DNA of 5,238 bases from Methanomicrobiales archaeon (GTDB lineage Archaea; Halobacteriota; Methanomicrobia; Methanomicrobiales; JACTUA01): the NCBI GenBank assembly GCA_028678635.1, contig JAJRDC010000184.1, positions 1 through 5,238 on the forward strand. The letters are read 5' to 3'. A program made the translations under genes and the position numbers. A model generated the notes under the pieces. That model saw only the letters and a list, made by a program, of their open reading frames with translations. It did not search any database and was not told the DNA's origin. Below are positions 1 to 5,238 of this stretch, one piece after another. The first letter of the stretch is position 1, and every line of letters begins with the position of its first letter.

Positions 1-15
1 CGGCATGATAAGAAT

Positions 16-57
16 GGTCATCCCGTGCGGGCCCATGGAATGACCGATGAGTTTTTT
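16..57 (+). terminator. Possible hairpin plus T-run terminator of an upstream unit
   Basis: GGTCAT (16-21) pairs perfectly with ATGACC (40-45). After one C-A mismatch the stem continues as CCGTG (23-27) with CATGG (34-38), including one G-T wobble, around a six-base loop. Six T residues follow at 52-57. This resembles an intrinsic terminator. In archaea the T-run is the important part and the hairpin is optional, so the T-run may act alone. The same T-run lies where a tRNA promoter box is expected, so the two readings compete. Confidence 0.35.
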
Positions 58-58
58 A
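52..58 (+). promoter_or_regulatory. Candidate TATA-like box of the tRNA-Phe gene
   Basis: TTTTTTA is centred about 31 bases ahead of the first tRNA base (86). An archaeal TATA box lies about 26 bases ahead of the start site, so transcription would begin near 81 and leave a short 5' leader. The match to a TATA consensus is poor (a plain T-run), so the call rests mainly on spacing. Confidence 0.3.
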
Positions 59-85
59 CCCCGAAGGATCCAGAGTTCAGATCAC

Positions 86-159
86 GCCTCAGTAGCTCAG
101 ACTGGGAGAGCGCCAGACTGAAGATCTGGCTGTCCCCGGTTCAAATCCGGGCTGAGGCA
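86..159 (+). tRNA. tRNA-Phe (anticodon GAA)
   Basis: The cloverleaf is complete. The acceptor stem GCCTCAG (86-92) pairs perfectly with CTGAGGC (152-158), with discriminator A159. The D stem is GCTC (95-98) with GAGC (108-111), and the D loop contains GGG. The anticodon stem is CCAGA (113-117) with TCTGG (125-129) around the loop CTGAAGA, which puts anticodon GAA at 120-122 and decodes UUC/UUU. The variable loop has five bases (130-134). The T stem is CCCGG (135-139) with CCGGG (147-151) and the loop is TTCAAAT. There is no intron, and CCA is not encoded (TCCG follows A159), so the CCA end must be added enzymatically, as is usual in many archaea. No oligo-T terminator follows closely; the longest T-run before position 312 is three bases. 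Confidence 0.96.
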
Positions 160-171
160 TCCGCAGGCCAG

Positions 172-228
172 GCTCTCCAAAGAGCGTGGGTGCCGGGCCG
201 GTTCCTTCCGTGACCCTTCGGGTCCCAC
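172..228 (+). other. Inverted repeats just 3' of the tRNA
   Basis: Two compact potential hairpins lie 12 bases after the tRNA. GCTCT (172-176) pairs with AGAGC (181-185) around CCAA. GACCC (212-216) pairs with GGGTC (220-224) around TTC. An alternative outer stem GTGGG (186-190) with CCCAC (224-228) would enclose a shortened version of the second hairpin. They could be part of the tRNA precursor trailer, a termination region or a small structured RNA. The whole stretch 160-311 otherwise shows no convincing gene: a reading frame is open from ATG 186, but only its part after 312 has support. Confidence 0.35.
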
Positions 229-291
229 CCCCAGCGTGCCCCTCCATGATCTCGTTTCCCGCACATGCAGGGAACAAAGTTCATGTACCTG

Positions 292-297
292 TATATG
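292..297 (+). promoter_or_regulatory. Weak TATA-like box ahead of the first small gene
   Basis: TATATG is the most TATA-like sequence between the tRNA and ATG 312. Standard archaeal spacing would put transcription start near 315-320, at or just after that ATG. That would be too late for a start at 312, so either the box is used with short spacing, the gene is transcribed from further upstream (possibly read-through from the tRNA), or translation begins later. Low confidence. Confidence 0.2.
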
Positions 298-311
298 AGA
301 AATTATGGGTA

Positions 312-548
312 ATGCACGAGGAGTCGTATTGCCAGGCAGTACTGCATGCAGAACTGCCATCCCTCATCATCCCGGCACCTGGTGAACTGACGGCCCCTCC
401 CAGCGGTGTTCAGACCCCCCAGGAGCTCCGTTCCCTGATCCAGATCCAGTATTCCTTTTTCCAGAGCCATAGCGACTATGTATATAATCCTTCGGCCCTC
501 TCGGAGTACTACTCCTACGATCCCTGGCAGGGCCTGATGCTCCCCTGA
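312..548 (+). CDS. Small unknown protein, copy 1 of a tandem paralogous pair
   Basis: This 78-residue protein belongs to no family I recognise. It is supported by its paralogue at 786-1004. Residues 37-71 align without gaps to residues 31-65 of that protein, with 20 of 35 identical, including ELRS, IQY, YVYNP, ALS and a terminal DP. Among the identical residues, 8 codons differ only at the third base (for example CGT/CGC, AAT/AAC, TCG/TCC), as expected for selection on this reading frame. The N-terminal 36 residues are less conserved but share a Leu-Ile-Pro stretch. There is no signal peptide or membrane segment. The start is uncertain: ATG 312 is the last in-frame start before the conserved block, while ATG 186 and ATG 246 are upstream alternatives that would run through the hairpin region. 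No good Shine-Dalgarno is visible before any of them. The antisense frame over this gene is a shadow. The protein is probably soluble; its function is unknown. Confidence 0.55.
   Translation: MHEESYCQAVLHAELPSLIIPAPGELTAPPSGVQTPQELRSLIQIQYSFFQSHSDYVYNPSALSEYYSYDPWQGLMLP
335..358. repeat. Near-perfect 24-base palindrome inside copy 1
   Basis: The half-site GGCAGT-A-CTGCA (335-346) is followed directly by TGCAG-A-ACTGCC (347-358). Every position pairs with its mirror except the single A-A at 341/352, so 22 of 24 bases are symmetric. It begins 23 bases after ATG 312. As DNA it would suit a homodimeric repressor; as RNA it would fold into a 9-bp stem with one A-A mismatch and a CATG loop. It is not present at the equivalent place in copy 2. 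Confidence 0.6.
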
Positions 549-760
549 ATCTGCGTTTCGAGCCGAATCCCTCCCTTTCTCTCCCGAATCTCCTGACTCC
601 GCCTCCTGCCGATCCTGCGGACCACCACTCCCCATACTTGGTGAACAGGTATTCTCCAGAGCGATTAAATGGTTTAACGTGCCCTTATTGCATAATGGAA
701 CAGTTGCAGTAGTTATTATAGATATCAAAGCAAATATAATGCCAATGAAGTTTCACAATC
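549..760. other. Spacer: pyrimidine-rich tract, then AT-rich island
   Basis: No gene is supported here. From the copy 1 stop to about 610 the + strand is strongly C/T-rich. A GAATCCC motif at 565-571 begins 17 bases after the last base of the stop, exactly as after copy 2. From about 640 the composition turns AT-rich, in contrast to the GC-rich surroundings, and the stretch contains only very short reading frames. It probably holds the 3' end of copy 1 transcripts and the control region of copy 2. Confidence 0.5.
665..677. repeat. Short operator-like inverted repeat in the AT-rich island
   Basis: TTAAA (665-669), spacer TGG, TTTAA (673-677): a perfect 5-3-5 inverted repeat, about 85 bases ahead of the TATA box of copy 2. 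It could be a regulator site, but AT-rich DNA yields such short symmetries by chance. Confidence 0.25.
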
Positions 761-768
761 TATAAATA
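761..768 (+). promoter_or_regulatory. TATA box of the second small gene
   Basis: TATAAATA is a strong archaeal TATA-box match inside an AT-rich stretch. With standard spacing transcription would start around 788-791, next to GTG 786. That suggests either a nearly leaderless transcript, a slightly shorter spacing, or translation from the later in-frame ATG at 828 with a leader of roughly 38 bases. Confidence 0.5.
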
Positions 769-773
769 GTTTG

Positions 774-779
774 GGTGAT
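774..779 (+). promoter_or_regulatory. Ribosome binding site supporting start GTG 786
   Basis: GGTGAT is a six-base match to the Shine-Dalgarno sequence complementary to the archaeal 16S rRNA 3' end (GGAGGTGATC). It ends six bases before GTG 786, a good spacing. It conflicts with the TATA box at 761-768, whose predicted start site lies downstream of this motif. Both can be right only if a more distal promoter is also used. Confidence 0.45.
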
Positions 780-784
780 AATTA

Positions 785-810
785 GGTGTTGCGGGCACAT
801 CCGCCCCACC
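785..810 (+). other. Hairpin covering the copy 2 start codon
   Basis: GGTG (785-788) pairs with CACC (807-810), and GCGG (791-794) with CCGC (801-804), separated by a symmetric TT/CC internal loop and closed by a six-base loop. The GTG start codon lies in the outer stem. In RNA this could hide the start and reduce initiation at 786, or favour the later ATG 828. Confidence 0.35.
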
Positions 811-1004
811 AGGAAGGGTCAGCACCCATGGAGCAAGCACTCATCCCATACCCTCACCACAGCACCCAGCTTCACCATGAGCTTCGCTCCAGGATCCTGA
901 TCCAGTATCTCATTCTCAGGGATCACGAGAACTATGTCTACAACCCTGCAGCTCTCTCCGATTACCTTGCCTCTGATCCCGCGGTTTTCCTTTCCATAGC
1001 CTGA
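786..1004 (+). CDS. Small unknown protein, copy 2 of the tandem paralogous pair
   Basis: This 72-residue protein is the paralogue of the product of 312-548 and likewise belongs to no family I can name. Residues 31-65 form the conserved block: HELRS, then IQY, a charged RDHEN segment, YVYNP, and ALSDYLASDP. Predicted character is helical, tyrosine-rich and polar, with no signal peptide or membrane segment. The last 7 residues after DP differ completely from copy 1 yet the length to the stop is identical. GTG 786 is chosen because GGTGAT precedes it at six bases. An internal ATG at 828 (residue 15), preceded by AGGAAGGG, is the alternative and would give 58 residues that still contain the whole block. 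The gene follows an AT-rich promoter region, so it is probably transcribed separately from copy 1. Codon use is less GC-biased at third positions than in the TPR gene downstream. Confidence 0.62.
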   Translation: MLRAHPPHQEGSAPMEQALIPYPHHSTQLHHELRSRILIQYLILRDHENYVYNPAALSDYLASDPAVFLSIA

Positions 1005-1131
1005 CCCTTCCTTCGGGTGCGAATCCCCGCCCCAATCCTCCTTACTCTCCTTCTCTCCCCGGCTCCCCGGTCATCCCCCTGTCCGCCTTCCCGGTGCCCT
1101 CTCCCGATACCTCCAATATCCCGGAGGGACC
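1005..1131. other. Pyrimidine-rich tract after copy 2
   Basis: No gene is supported. The + strand is mostly C and T, particularly about 1026-1115. GAATCCC at 1021-1027 matches the motif at the same distance after copy 1, so the duplication includes the start of the 3' flank. ACCC (1004-1007) and GGGT (1015-1018) could make a small hairpin at the stop codon. The tract probably serves as the 3' untranslated and termination region of copy 2; TTTTT at 1161-1165 is the nearest T-run. Confidence 0.4.
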
Positions 1132-1141
1132 ATGGTACCAT
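1132..1141. repeat. 10-bp perfect palindrome upstream of the TPR gene promoter
   Basis: ATGGTACCAT is fully symmetric and ends nine bases before the TATA-like box at 1151, a position where an archaeal activator could bind. The same bases, read in one frame, resemble the opening of a TPR unit (Trp-Tyr-His), and TGGTACC recurs throughout the TPR gene, so it may instead be a repeat remnant. Confidence 0.25.
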
Positions 1142-1150
1142 CAGCAAGGA

Positions 1151-1157
1151 TTTATAG
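1151..1157 (+). promoter_or_regulatory. TATA box of the TPR gene
   Basis: TTTATAG is the best TATA match ahead of ATG 1239 and sits in a short AT-rich patch within GC-rich DNA. Expected transcription start is near 1180, giving a leader of about 60 bases. The leader contains the 8-bp palindrome TCGGCCGA (1183-1190) and an inverted repeat CCGG-GCG-CCGG (1203-1213), then the ribosome binding site. Confidence 0.5.
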
Positions 1158-1222
1158 CAATTTTTCATGACAGTACACTGAGTCGGCCGAGGTCGGGCGT
1201 TTCCGGGCGCCGGAGAGCGGCA

Positions 1223-1227
1223 GGAGG
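1223..1227 (+). promoter_or_regulatory. Ribosome binding site of the TPR gene
   Basis: GGAGG lies 11 bases before ATG 1239, slightly long but usable. The choice of start is secure because an in-frame TGA at 1179-1181 precedes it and no other ATG, GTG or TTG occurs in frame between the two. Confidence 0.65.
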
Positions 1228-1238
1228 GCGAACAGGGT

Positions 1239-4200
1239 ATGACACAAGGGGAGAAAAAGAAGGTCGGGGGAAAGACGGCAGAGGAATGGTGCGAGAAGGG
1301 ATACCACGAAAAGGACCCGGACCGGAAAGTCCGGTACTACGGCCGCGCCCTGGAGATTGATCCCCGCAATCCCCAGGCCTGGTACCACCGCGGCCTGGCC
1401 CTCATCTCCCTGGGCCAGTGGCAGGAAGCTCGCCGATCCTTTGAACAGGTGCTGGAGATCGCCCCCGACCATGCCGGCGCCTGGACCGGCCGGGGACGGA
1501 CCGAGGAGGAGGAGCACCGGTATGCCGAAGCCCTCGTCACCCTGGACCGTGCCCTCACCCTGGATCCCCGCCAGGCCCAGGCTTGGTTCCACCGGGGCCG
1601 GGTGCTTGCTGCACTGGGGCGTCACCGGGAGGCCAGGGAATCCTACGACAGGGCCCTGGCCCTGGATGACAGGGATGCACGGGCGTACTATTTCCGGGCC
1701 CGTTCCCTGGAAGCAGAGGGGCAGCATGAAGAAGCCCTCTCTGACCTGGAACGGGCACTGGCCCTGAATGCAAAGGATGCCGATGCCTGGGCCCTCAAGG
1801 GCAGGGTCCTCTCCACCCTGGAACGCCATGAGGAAGCCCTGGAGGCGCTGGACCAGACCCTTGCCCTGAGTGCCCGTTCGCCGGATGCCTGGCTCCTCAA
1901 GGGCCTGGTCCTGCACCACCTGCACAGGGATGCGGAGTCGGTGTCAGCCTTTGACCGGGCCCTGGCCCTGGACCCGTCCCAGGCGATCGGCTGGTACTAC
2001 CGGGGGCTCGCCCTCCATGCGGCGGGGAAGCATGCCGATGCGGTGAAGGCCTTTGACCGGGCCCTGGCCCTGAACGACCGGCTGGCAGAGGCCTGGTACC
2101 ACCGCGGGATCACCCTTCTCGAGGATGCCCGGTACGAGGACGCGGGCACCTCCTTTGACCGGGCCCTGGCCCGGGATGACGGGAACATGGGTGCCTGGTA
2201 CAACCGGGGCCTAGCCCTGATCGCCCTGGAACGCCACGCCGAGGCGGTGGCCTCCTTTGACCGTGCGATTGCGATCGATGGTGGCGATGCGGGTGCCTGG
2301 TACAACCGGGGCCTGGCCCTCATCACCCTGGGAAGGGACAGCGAGGCAGTGGAATCCCTCTCCCGGGTGCTCTCCCTGGATGCCCCGGATGCCCACACCC
2401 TGTCGGTGAAGGGCCTGGCCCTGAAGGCCATGGGCAGGTACCGGGAGGCCATCAGCTTCTTTGACGAGGCCCTCAGGGAGGATGCGGAGCATCCCAACAC
2501 CTGGTACCACCGGGGAATCGCGCTGGCCGAGCTGGGTGAGCATGGCGAGGCGGTGGCTTCCTTTGACAGGACGCTCGAGAGGGAACCTGACCTGGCCGTG
2601 GTCTGGTTCCACCGGGGAGAGTCCCTTGCCGTTCTCGGCAAATCCGAGGAGGCACTGGCATCCATCGACCGTGCTATCCGGCTGGAACCCGATGATGCGG
2701 AGGGCTGGGTGCGCAAGGGGGAGGTGCTCCTCACCCTGGGCCGCACCGAGGATGCCCTGACCACCTTCGGGGAAGCGATCCGGAGGGAGCCGGGTGCCGT
2801 GGAAGGGCACCTGGCCCGGGGGAAGGCGCTGATGGCGCTCTCCCGGTACCACGATGCCCTGGGGGCATTCGGCGAGGTCCTCCGGCTGGACCCCCGCCAC
2901 GCGGAGGCCTGGTTCCAGCGTGGCCTCGCGCTCTTCCGGCTCCACCGGTTCAGTGAGGCCCTCACCTGCTTTGACCGGGTGGAGCGGATCACCCCCGGCC
3001 AGGCGTCCACCTGGATCCGGCGCGGGGAGGTGCTGGAATCCCTGGAACAGGTCGGGGAGGCGGCGGATGCCTACCGGAAAGCCCTGGACAGTGAGCCCGG
3101 GGATGCGGATGCCTGGTACCGCTACGCCGTGACCCTTGCCCGCATGGGACGGGGGGAGGAAGCCGGGGAGGCCCTGGCGCAGGCGGTTGCCATCGATCCC
3201 TCCCGCCCGGACGCGTGGACCCTCCGGGGCACTCTGGCCCTGGAAGGGCACCGGTTCGGGGAGGCCGTGGATCACCTGGAGGAGGCCGTCCGCCTGGCCC
3301 CGGAGGACACCGCCGCATGGTACGCCCTGGGGCAGGCCAGGGAAGCGATGGGCCGGCACGGGCTCGCCGTGGAAGCCATGGACCAGGTGCTGGGCCGCTC
3401 GCCGGATCACGAGGGTGCCTGGCTCACCCGTGCCCGGGCCCTCTCCCTGCTGGGAAGGCATGACGAAGCCCTGGACGCCCTGCAACGGGCCGTGGAGCTG
3501 AACCCTGAGGACCCGTCCGCCTGGAGGGAGCGGGGAATGGTGCTCCAGAGGCTGGGGCGGCACGGCGACGCCGTGAGCGCCTTTGGAAAAGCTGCCGCCC
3601 TCTCGCCGGAGGATGCCCGGGCATGGTACCGCCAGGGGCTCTCGTTACGTGCCCTCTCCCGGGATGCCGAGGCCCGCGCCTCCTTTGAACGCGGTCTTTC
3701 GCTGGTTCCCCGCGATGCGGAGGCCTGGTACTGCCGGGGAATGGTACTGGAGGAGATGGCCCGCTACCGGGAGGCGATGGAGGCCTATGACCAGGCCCTC
3801 TCCCTCCAGCCCGGGCACGCGGGAGCCTGGTTCCGTTCCGGCATCTGCCTCGCCCTGATGGGCCGGAACGCGGCGGCGGCCGAGGCCTTTGCAAAGGCCA
3901 CGGAGTCAGACCCGTCCCATGCAGAAGCGCATGCAGAACAGGGCCGGGTGCTGGAGTTCCTGGGCCGGCACCGTGAGGCCGTCGAAGCCCTGGACCGGGC
4001 AATCCGGCTGGATCCCGACCGGGGAACCACCTGGTACTACCGGGGCCGGGCGATGGCAGCGGAGGGGAAGGATGAGGAGGCCATTACCTCCTTCCGGCGA
4101 TCCACTGCCCTGGATGACCGGAACGCCCGAGCATGGGAGCAGCTGGGACTGGCCCTGACCCGGAGGGGAAAGTACCGGGAGGCCAATGGGGCGCTGGAGA

Positions 4201-5238
4201 AGGCCATTTCCCTCTCGCCTGACAGCCTGACTGCATGGTACCACCGGGGCAGGGTGGCCAGGGAAATGGGCCGCGCAGACGAAGCGGAGGCTGCGTTCCG
4301 GAGGGCCCGTGAGATCGCTCCTGCGACTCCGGAGGAATGGTTCCTCCATGGCTGCGCAGGCGGGGAACTGGGACAGTTCGCCGGGGCTGCCGAGTCCTTC
4401 CGCCACGCGCTGGAAGGGGACCCGCACCTGACCGGTGCCTGGCTGCACCGGGGCATGGCAGAGCAGGAGCTGGGGAAGCACGCGGATGCGGTGGCCTCCT
4501 TCCGCCACGCACTGGAGGGGGATCCGCAGCTGACCGAAGCCTGGCTCCGCCGGGGCATTGCAGAACAGGAGCTGGGGCAGTACGGCGACGCGGTGGCCTC
4601 CTACGGGAAGGTGCTGGAGCAGGACCCGGACCGTCTGGATGCCCTCTCCCGGATGGGCTGGGCGTACACCATGATGGGCCGGTACGAGGAGGCCGTGGAG
4701 ACATTCCACCGGATCCTGGACCGTGATCCCGAGGACGCGAGGACCTGGTACCTCCTGGGTGTCACGCTGAACAAGCTGGAGCGGTACCCGGACGCCGAGG
4801 AGGCCTTCGGGCGGGCCGCGGAGCTGGATCCCGCATCCACCGGGTCCTGGTACAGCAGGGGCTGGACCCTGAAGGAGATGGGCCGGTACGAGGAGGCGGT
4901 GGAGGCGTTCCGGAAGGCCCTGGAGACCGATCCCCAGCACGAGGGGGCATGGTACTTCCAGGGGTATTCCCTGCGGGAGCTGGGGCGGTACGGGGAGGCC
5001 ATTCTCAGCTTTGACCGGTCGCTGGAGATCAACCCGGAGAACGCCGTGGCCTGGTACCTGAAGGGGTGGTGCCTGGGAGCCCTGGAGCGGTACGAGGAGG
5101 CCATCGCCGCGTTCGAGGAGTCCCTGCGGATCGATCCCGACGATCCGGGGGCACACTTTAACCGCGGGATGGTGCTGGACCGGCTGGGCCGGTACCCGGA
5201 GGCCCTGGAGTCCTACAGCCGGTCACTGGCCCGGGATC
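1239..5238 (+). CDS. Giant tetratricopeptide-repeat protein (3' end outside the window)
   Basis: At least 1333 residues, open to the window edge. After a lysine-rich 12-residue start with no signal peptide, the protein is tetratricopeptide repeats throughout. Unit 1 (Trp17) is short, 31 residues, and lacks three residues between its two helices. From Trp48 on, 38 units follow at exactly 34 residues. The typical unit reads AWYxRGLALxxLG, then EEAVxSFDRAL and xxDP, giving the canonical positions W4, G8, A20, F24, A27 and P32. Position 4 is not Trp in units 5 (Tyr150), 12 (Leu388), 16 (His524), 27 (His898), 34 (Leu1136) and 39 (His1306). TPRs are paired helices that stack into a right-handed superhelix of about eight units per turn and bind other proteins. 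No catalytic domain, membrane segment or coiled coil is visible in the part present. It is probably a cytoplasmic scaffold; the partner is unknown. Any C-terminal effector domain would lie beyond the window. Third codon positions are strongly G/C. Confidence 0.95.
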   Translation, partial: MTQGEKKKVGGKTAEEWCEKGYHEKDPDRKVRYYGRALEIDPRNPQAWYHRGLALISLGQWQEARRSFEQVLEIAPDHAGAWTGRGRTEEEEHRYAEALVTLDRALTLDPRQAQAWFHRGRVLAALGRHREARESYDRALALDDRDARAYYFRARSLEAEGQHEEALSDLERALALNAKDADAWALKGRVLSTLERHEEALEALDQTLALSARSPDAWLLKGLVLHHLHRDAESVSAFDRALALDPSQAIGWYYRGLALHAAGKHADAVKAFDRALALNDRLAEAWYHRGITLLEDARYEDAGTSFDRALARDDGNMGAWYNRGLALIALERHAEAVASFDRAIAIDGGDAGAWYNRGLALITLGRDSEAVESLSRVLSLDAPDAHTLSVKGLALKAMGRYREAISFFDEALREDAEHPNTWYHRGIALAELGEHGEAVASFDRTLEREPDLAVVWFHRGESLAVLGKSEEALASIDRAIRLEPDDAEGWVRKGEVLLTLGRTEDALTTFGEAIRREPGAVEGHLARGKALMALSRYHDALGAFGEVLRLDPRHAEAWFQRGLALFRLHRFSEALTCFDRVERITPGQASTWIRRGEVLESLEQVGEAADAYRKALDSEPGDADAWYRYAVTLARMGRGEEAGEALAQAVAIDPSRPDAWTLRGTLALEGHRFGEAVDHLEEAVRLAPEDTAAWYALGQAREAMGRHGLAVEAMDQVLGRSPDHEGAWLTRARALSLLGRHDEALDALQRAVELNPEDPSAWRERGMVLQRLGRHGDAVSAFGKAAALSPEDARAWYRQGLSLRALSRDAEARASFERGLSLVPRDAEAWYCRGMVLEEMARYREAMEAYDQALSLQPGHAGAWFRSGICLALMGRNAAAAEAFAKATESDPSHAEAHAEQGRVLEFLGRHREAVEALDRAIRLDPDRGTTWYYRGRAMAAEGKDEEAITSFRRSTALDDRNARAWEQLGLALTRRGKYREANGALEKAISLSPDSLTAWYHRGRVAREMGRADEAEAAFRRAREIAPATPEEWFLHGCAGGELGQFAGAAESFRHALEGDPHLTGAWLHRGMAEQELGKHADAVASFRHALEGDPQLTEAWLRRGIAEQELGQYGDAVASYGKVLEQDPDRLDALSRMGWAYTMMGRYEEAVETFHRILDRDPEDARTWYLLGVTLNKLERYPDAEEAFGRAAELDPASTGSWYSRGWTLKEMGRYEEAVEAFRKALETDPQHEGAWYFQGYSLRELGRYGEAILSFDRSLEINPENAVAWYLKGWCLGALERYEEAIAAFEESLRIDPDDPGAHFNRGMVLDRLGRYPEALESYSRSLARD
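1278..5238 (+). repeat. Array of 39 TPR units, 102-bp period
   Basis: Anchor codons (usually TGG) fall at 1287 and 1380, then every 102 bases: 1482, 1584, 1686 and so on to 5154. I checked each; none is out of register. DNA similarity between units is mostly limited to short stretches coding the conserved residues, for example CTTTGACCGGGCCCTGGCCC in units 7 and 8, so most duplications are old. One pair is clearly younger (4395-4598). Confidence 0.93.
4395..4598 (+). repeat. Recent tandem duplication of one TPR unit
   Basis: Segments 4395-4496 and 4497-4598 align without gaps with 15 differences in 102 bases (about 85 percent identity by hand count), far above other neighbouring units. The duplicated piece spans helix B of one unit and helix A of the next (SFRHALEGDP, then the AEQELG segment), so the copied block is out of phase with the canonical TPR boundary. 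Confidence 0.8.

Noticed and set aside
2..43. Possible C-terminal tail of an upstream gene (frame ending TGA 41-43), or a - strand gene starting at ATG 36 and leaving the window
   Set aside because: Only about 12 codons are visible in either case, with no recognisable motif; neither can be supported.
86..159. tRNA-Phe as an integration site of a mobile element
   Set aside because: tRNA genes are common att sites, but I found no second copy of the tRNA 3' end in the window, and no integrase, transposase or phage gene.
25..213. 62-codon + strand frame
   Set aside because: It runs straight through the tRNA-Phe gene.
303..728. 141-codon antisense frame over copy 1
   Set aside because: Substitutions between the two paralogues fall at third positions of the + frame, and the - frame depends on a TTG start without a visible ribosome binding site; it is a shadow.
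2211..3563. Long antisense reading frame (450 codons), and similar ones at 1152-1925, 1997-3010 and 3906-5156 on the - strand
   Set aside because: They mirror the 102-bp repeat of the TPR gene. GC-rich third positions remove antisense stops, and their products are low-complexity Pro/Gly/Arg/Ser-rich repeats without a recognisable fold.
1..5238. CRISPR array, insertion sequence, or toxin-antitoxin pair
   Set aside because: The only regular repeats are the coding TPR units. No spaced direct repeats, terminal inverted repeats or transposase motifs were seen, and the two small proteins resemble each other rather than a toxin and an antitoxin.

Overview
The window looks archaeal, most likely from a methanogen of the Methanomicrobiales type. 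The evidence is a tRNA-Phe gene without an encoded CCA end, AT-rich TATA-like boxes 20-30 bases ahead of genes, ribosome binding sites matching the archaeal anti-Shine-Dalgarno (GGTGAT, GGAGG), and a very long, GC-rich TPR protein of a style common in that group. The lineage is an inference from these traits; no marker gene fixes it.

Layout, left to right, everything on the + strand. Positions 1-58 hold an imperfect hairpin followed by six T residues, probably the end of an upstream transcription unit and/or the tRNA promoter. Positions 86-159 are a complete tRNA-Phe(GAA). Positions 160-311 have no convincing gene but contain compact inverted repeats. Positions 312-548 and 786-1004 encode two small proteins (78 and 72 aa) that I do not recognise. 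They are clearly paralogues: over a gap-free 35-codon block they share 20 residues, and 8 of those 20 shared residues use different synonymous codons. They end with the same number of codons, and a GAATCCC motif follows each stop at the same distance, so this is an old tandem duplication. Between them lies a pyrimidine-rich tract and then an AT-rich island carrying the second gene's promoter and ribosome binding site. A second pyrimidine-rich tract (about 1019-1131) follows the second copy.

From 1239 to the end of the window runs one open reading frame of at least 1333 codons, with no stop inside the window. It is almost entirely tetratricopeptide repeats: a shortened 31-residue first unit, then 38 units (the last one cut by the window edge) spaced exactly 102 bp apart without a single insertion or deletion. 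This should form a long right-handed superhelical scaffold in the cytoplasm; its partner cannot be told from sequence.

The tRNA, the two small genes and the TPR gene each appear to have their own promoter, so they are neighbours rather than a clear operon. The most novel content is the tandem pair of small unknown proteins, together with the near-perfect 24-base palindrome just inside the first copy and the hairpin that covers the start codon of the second.
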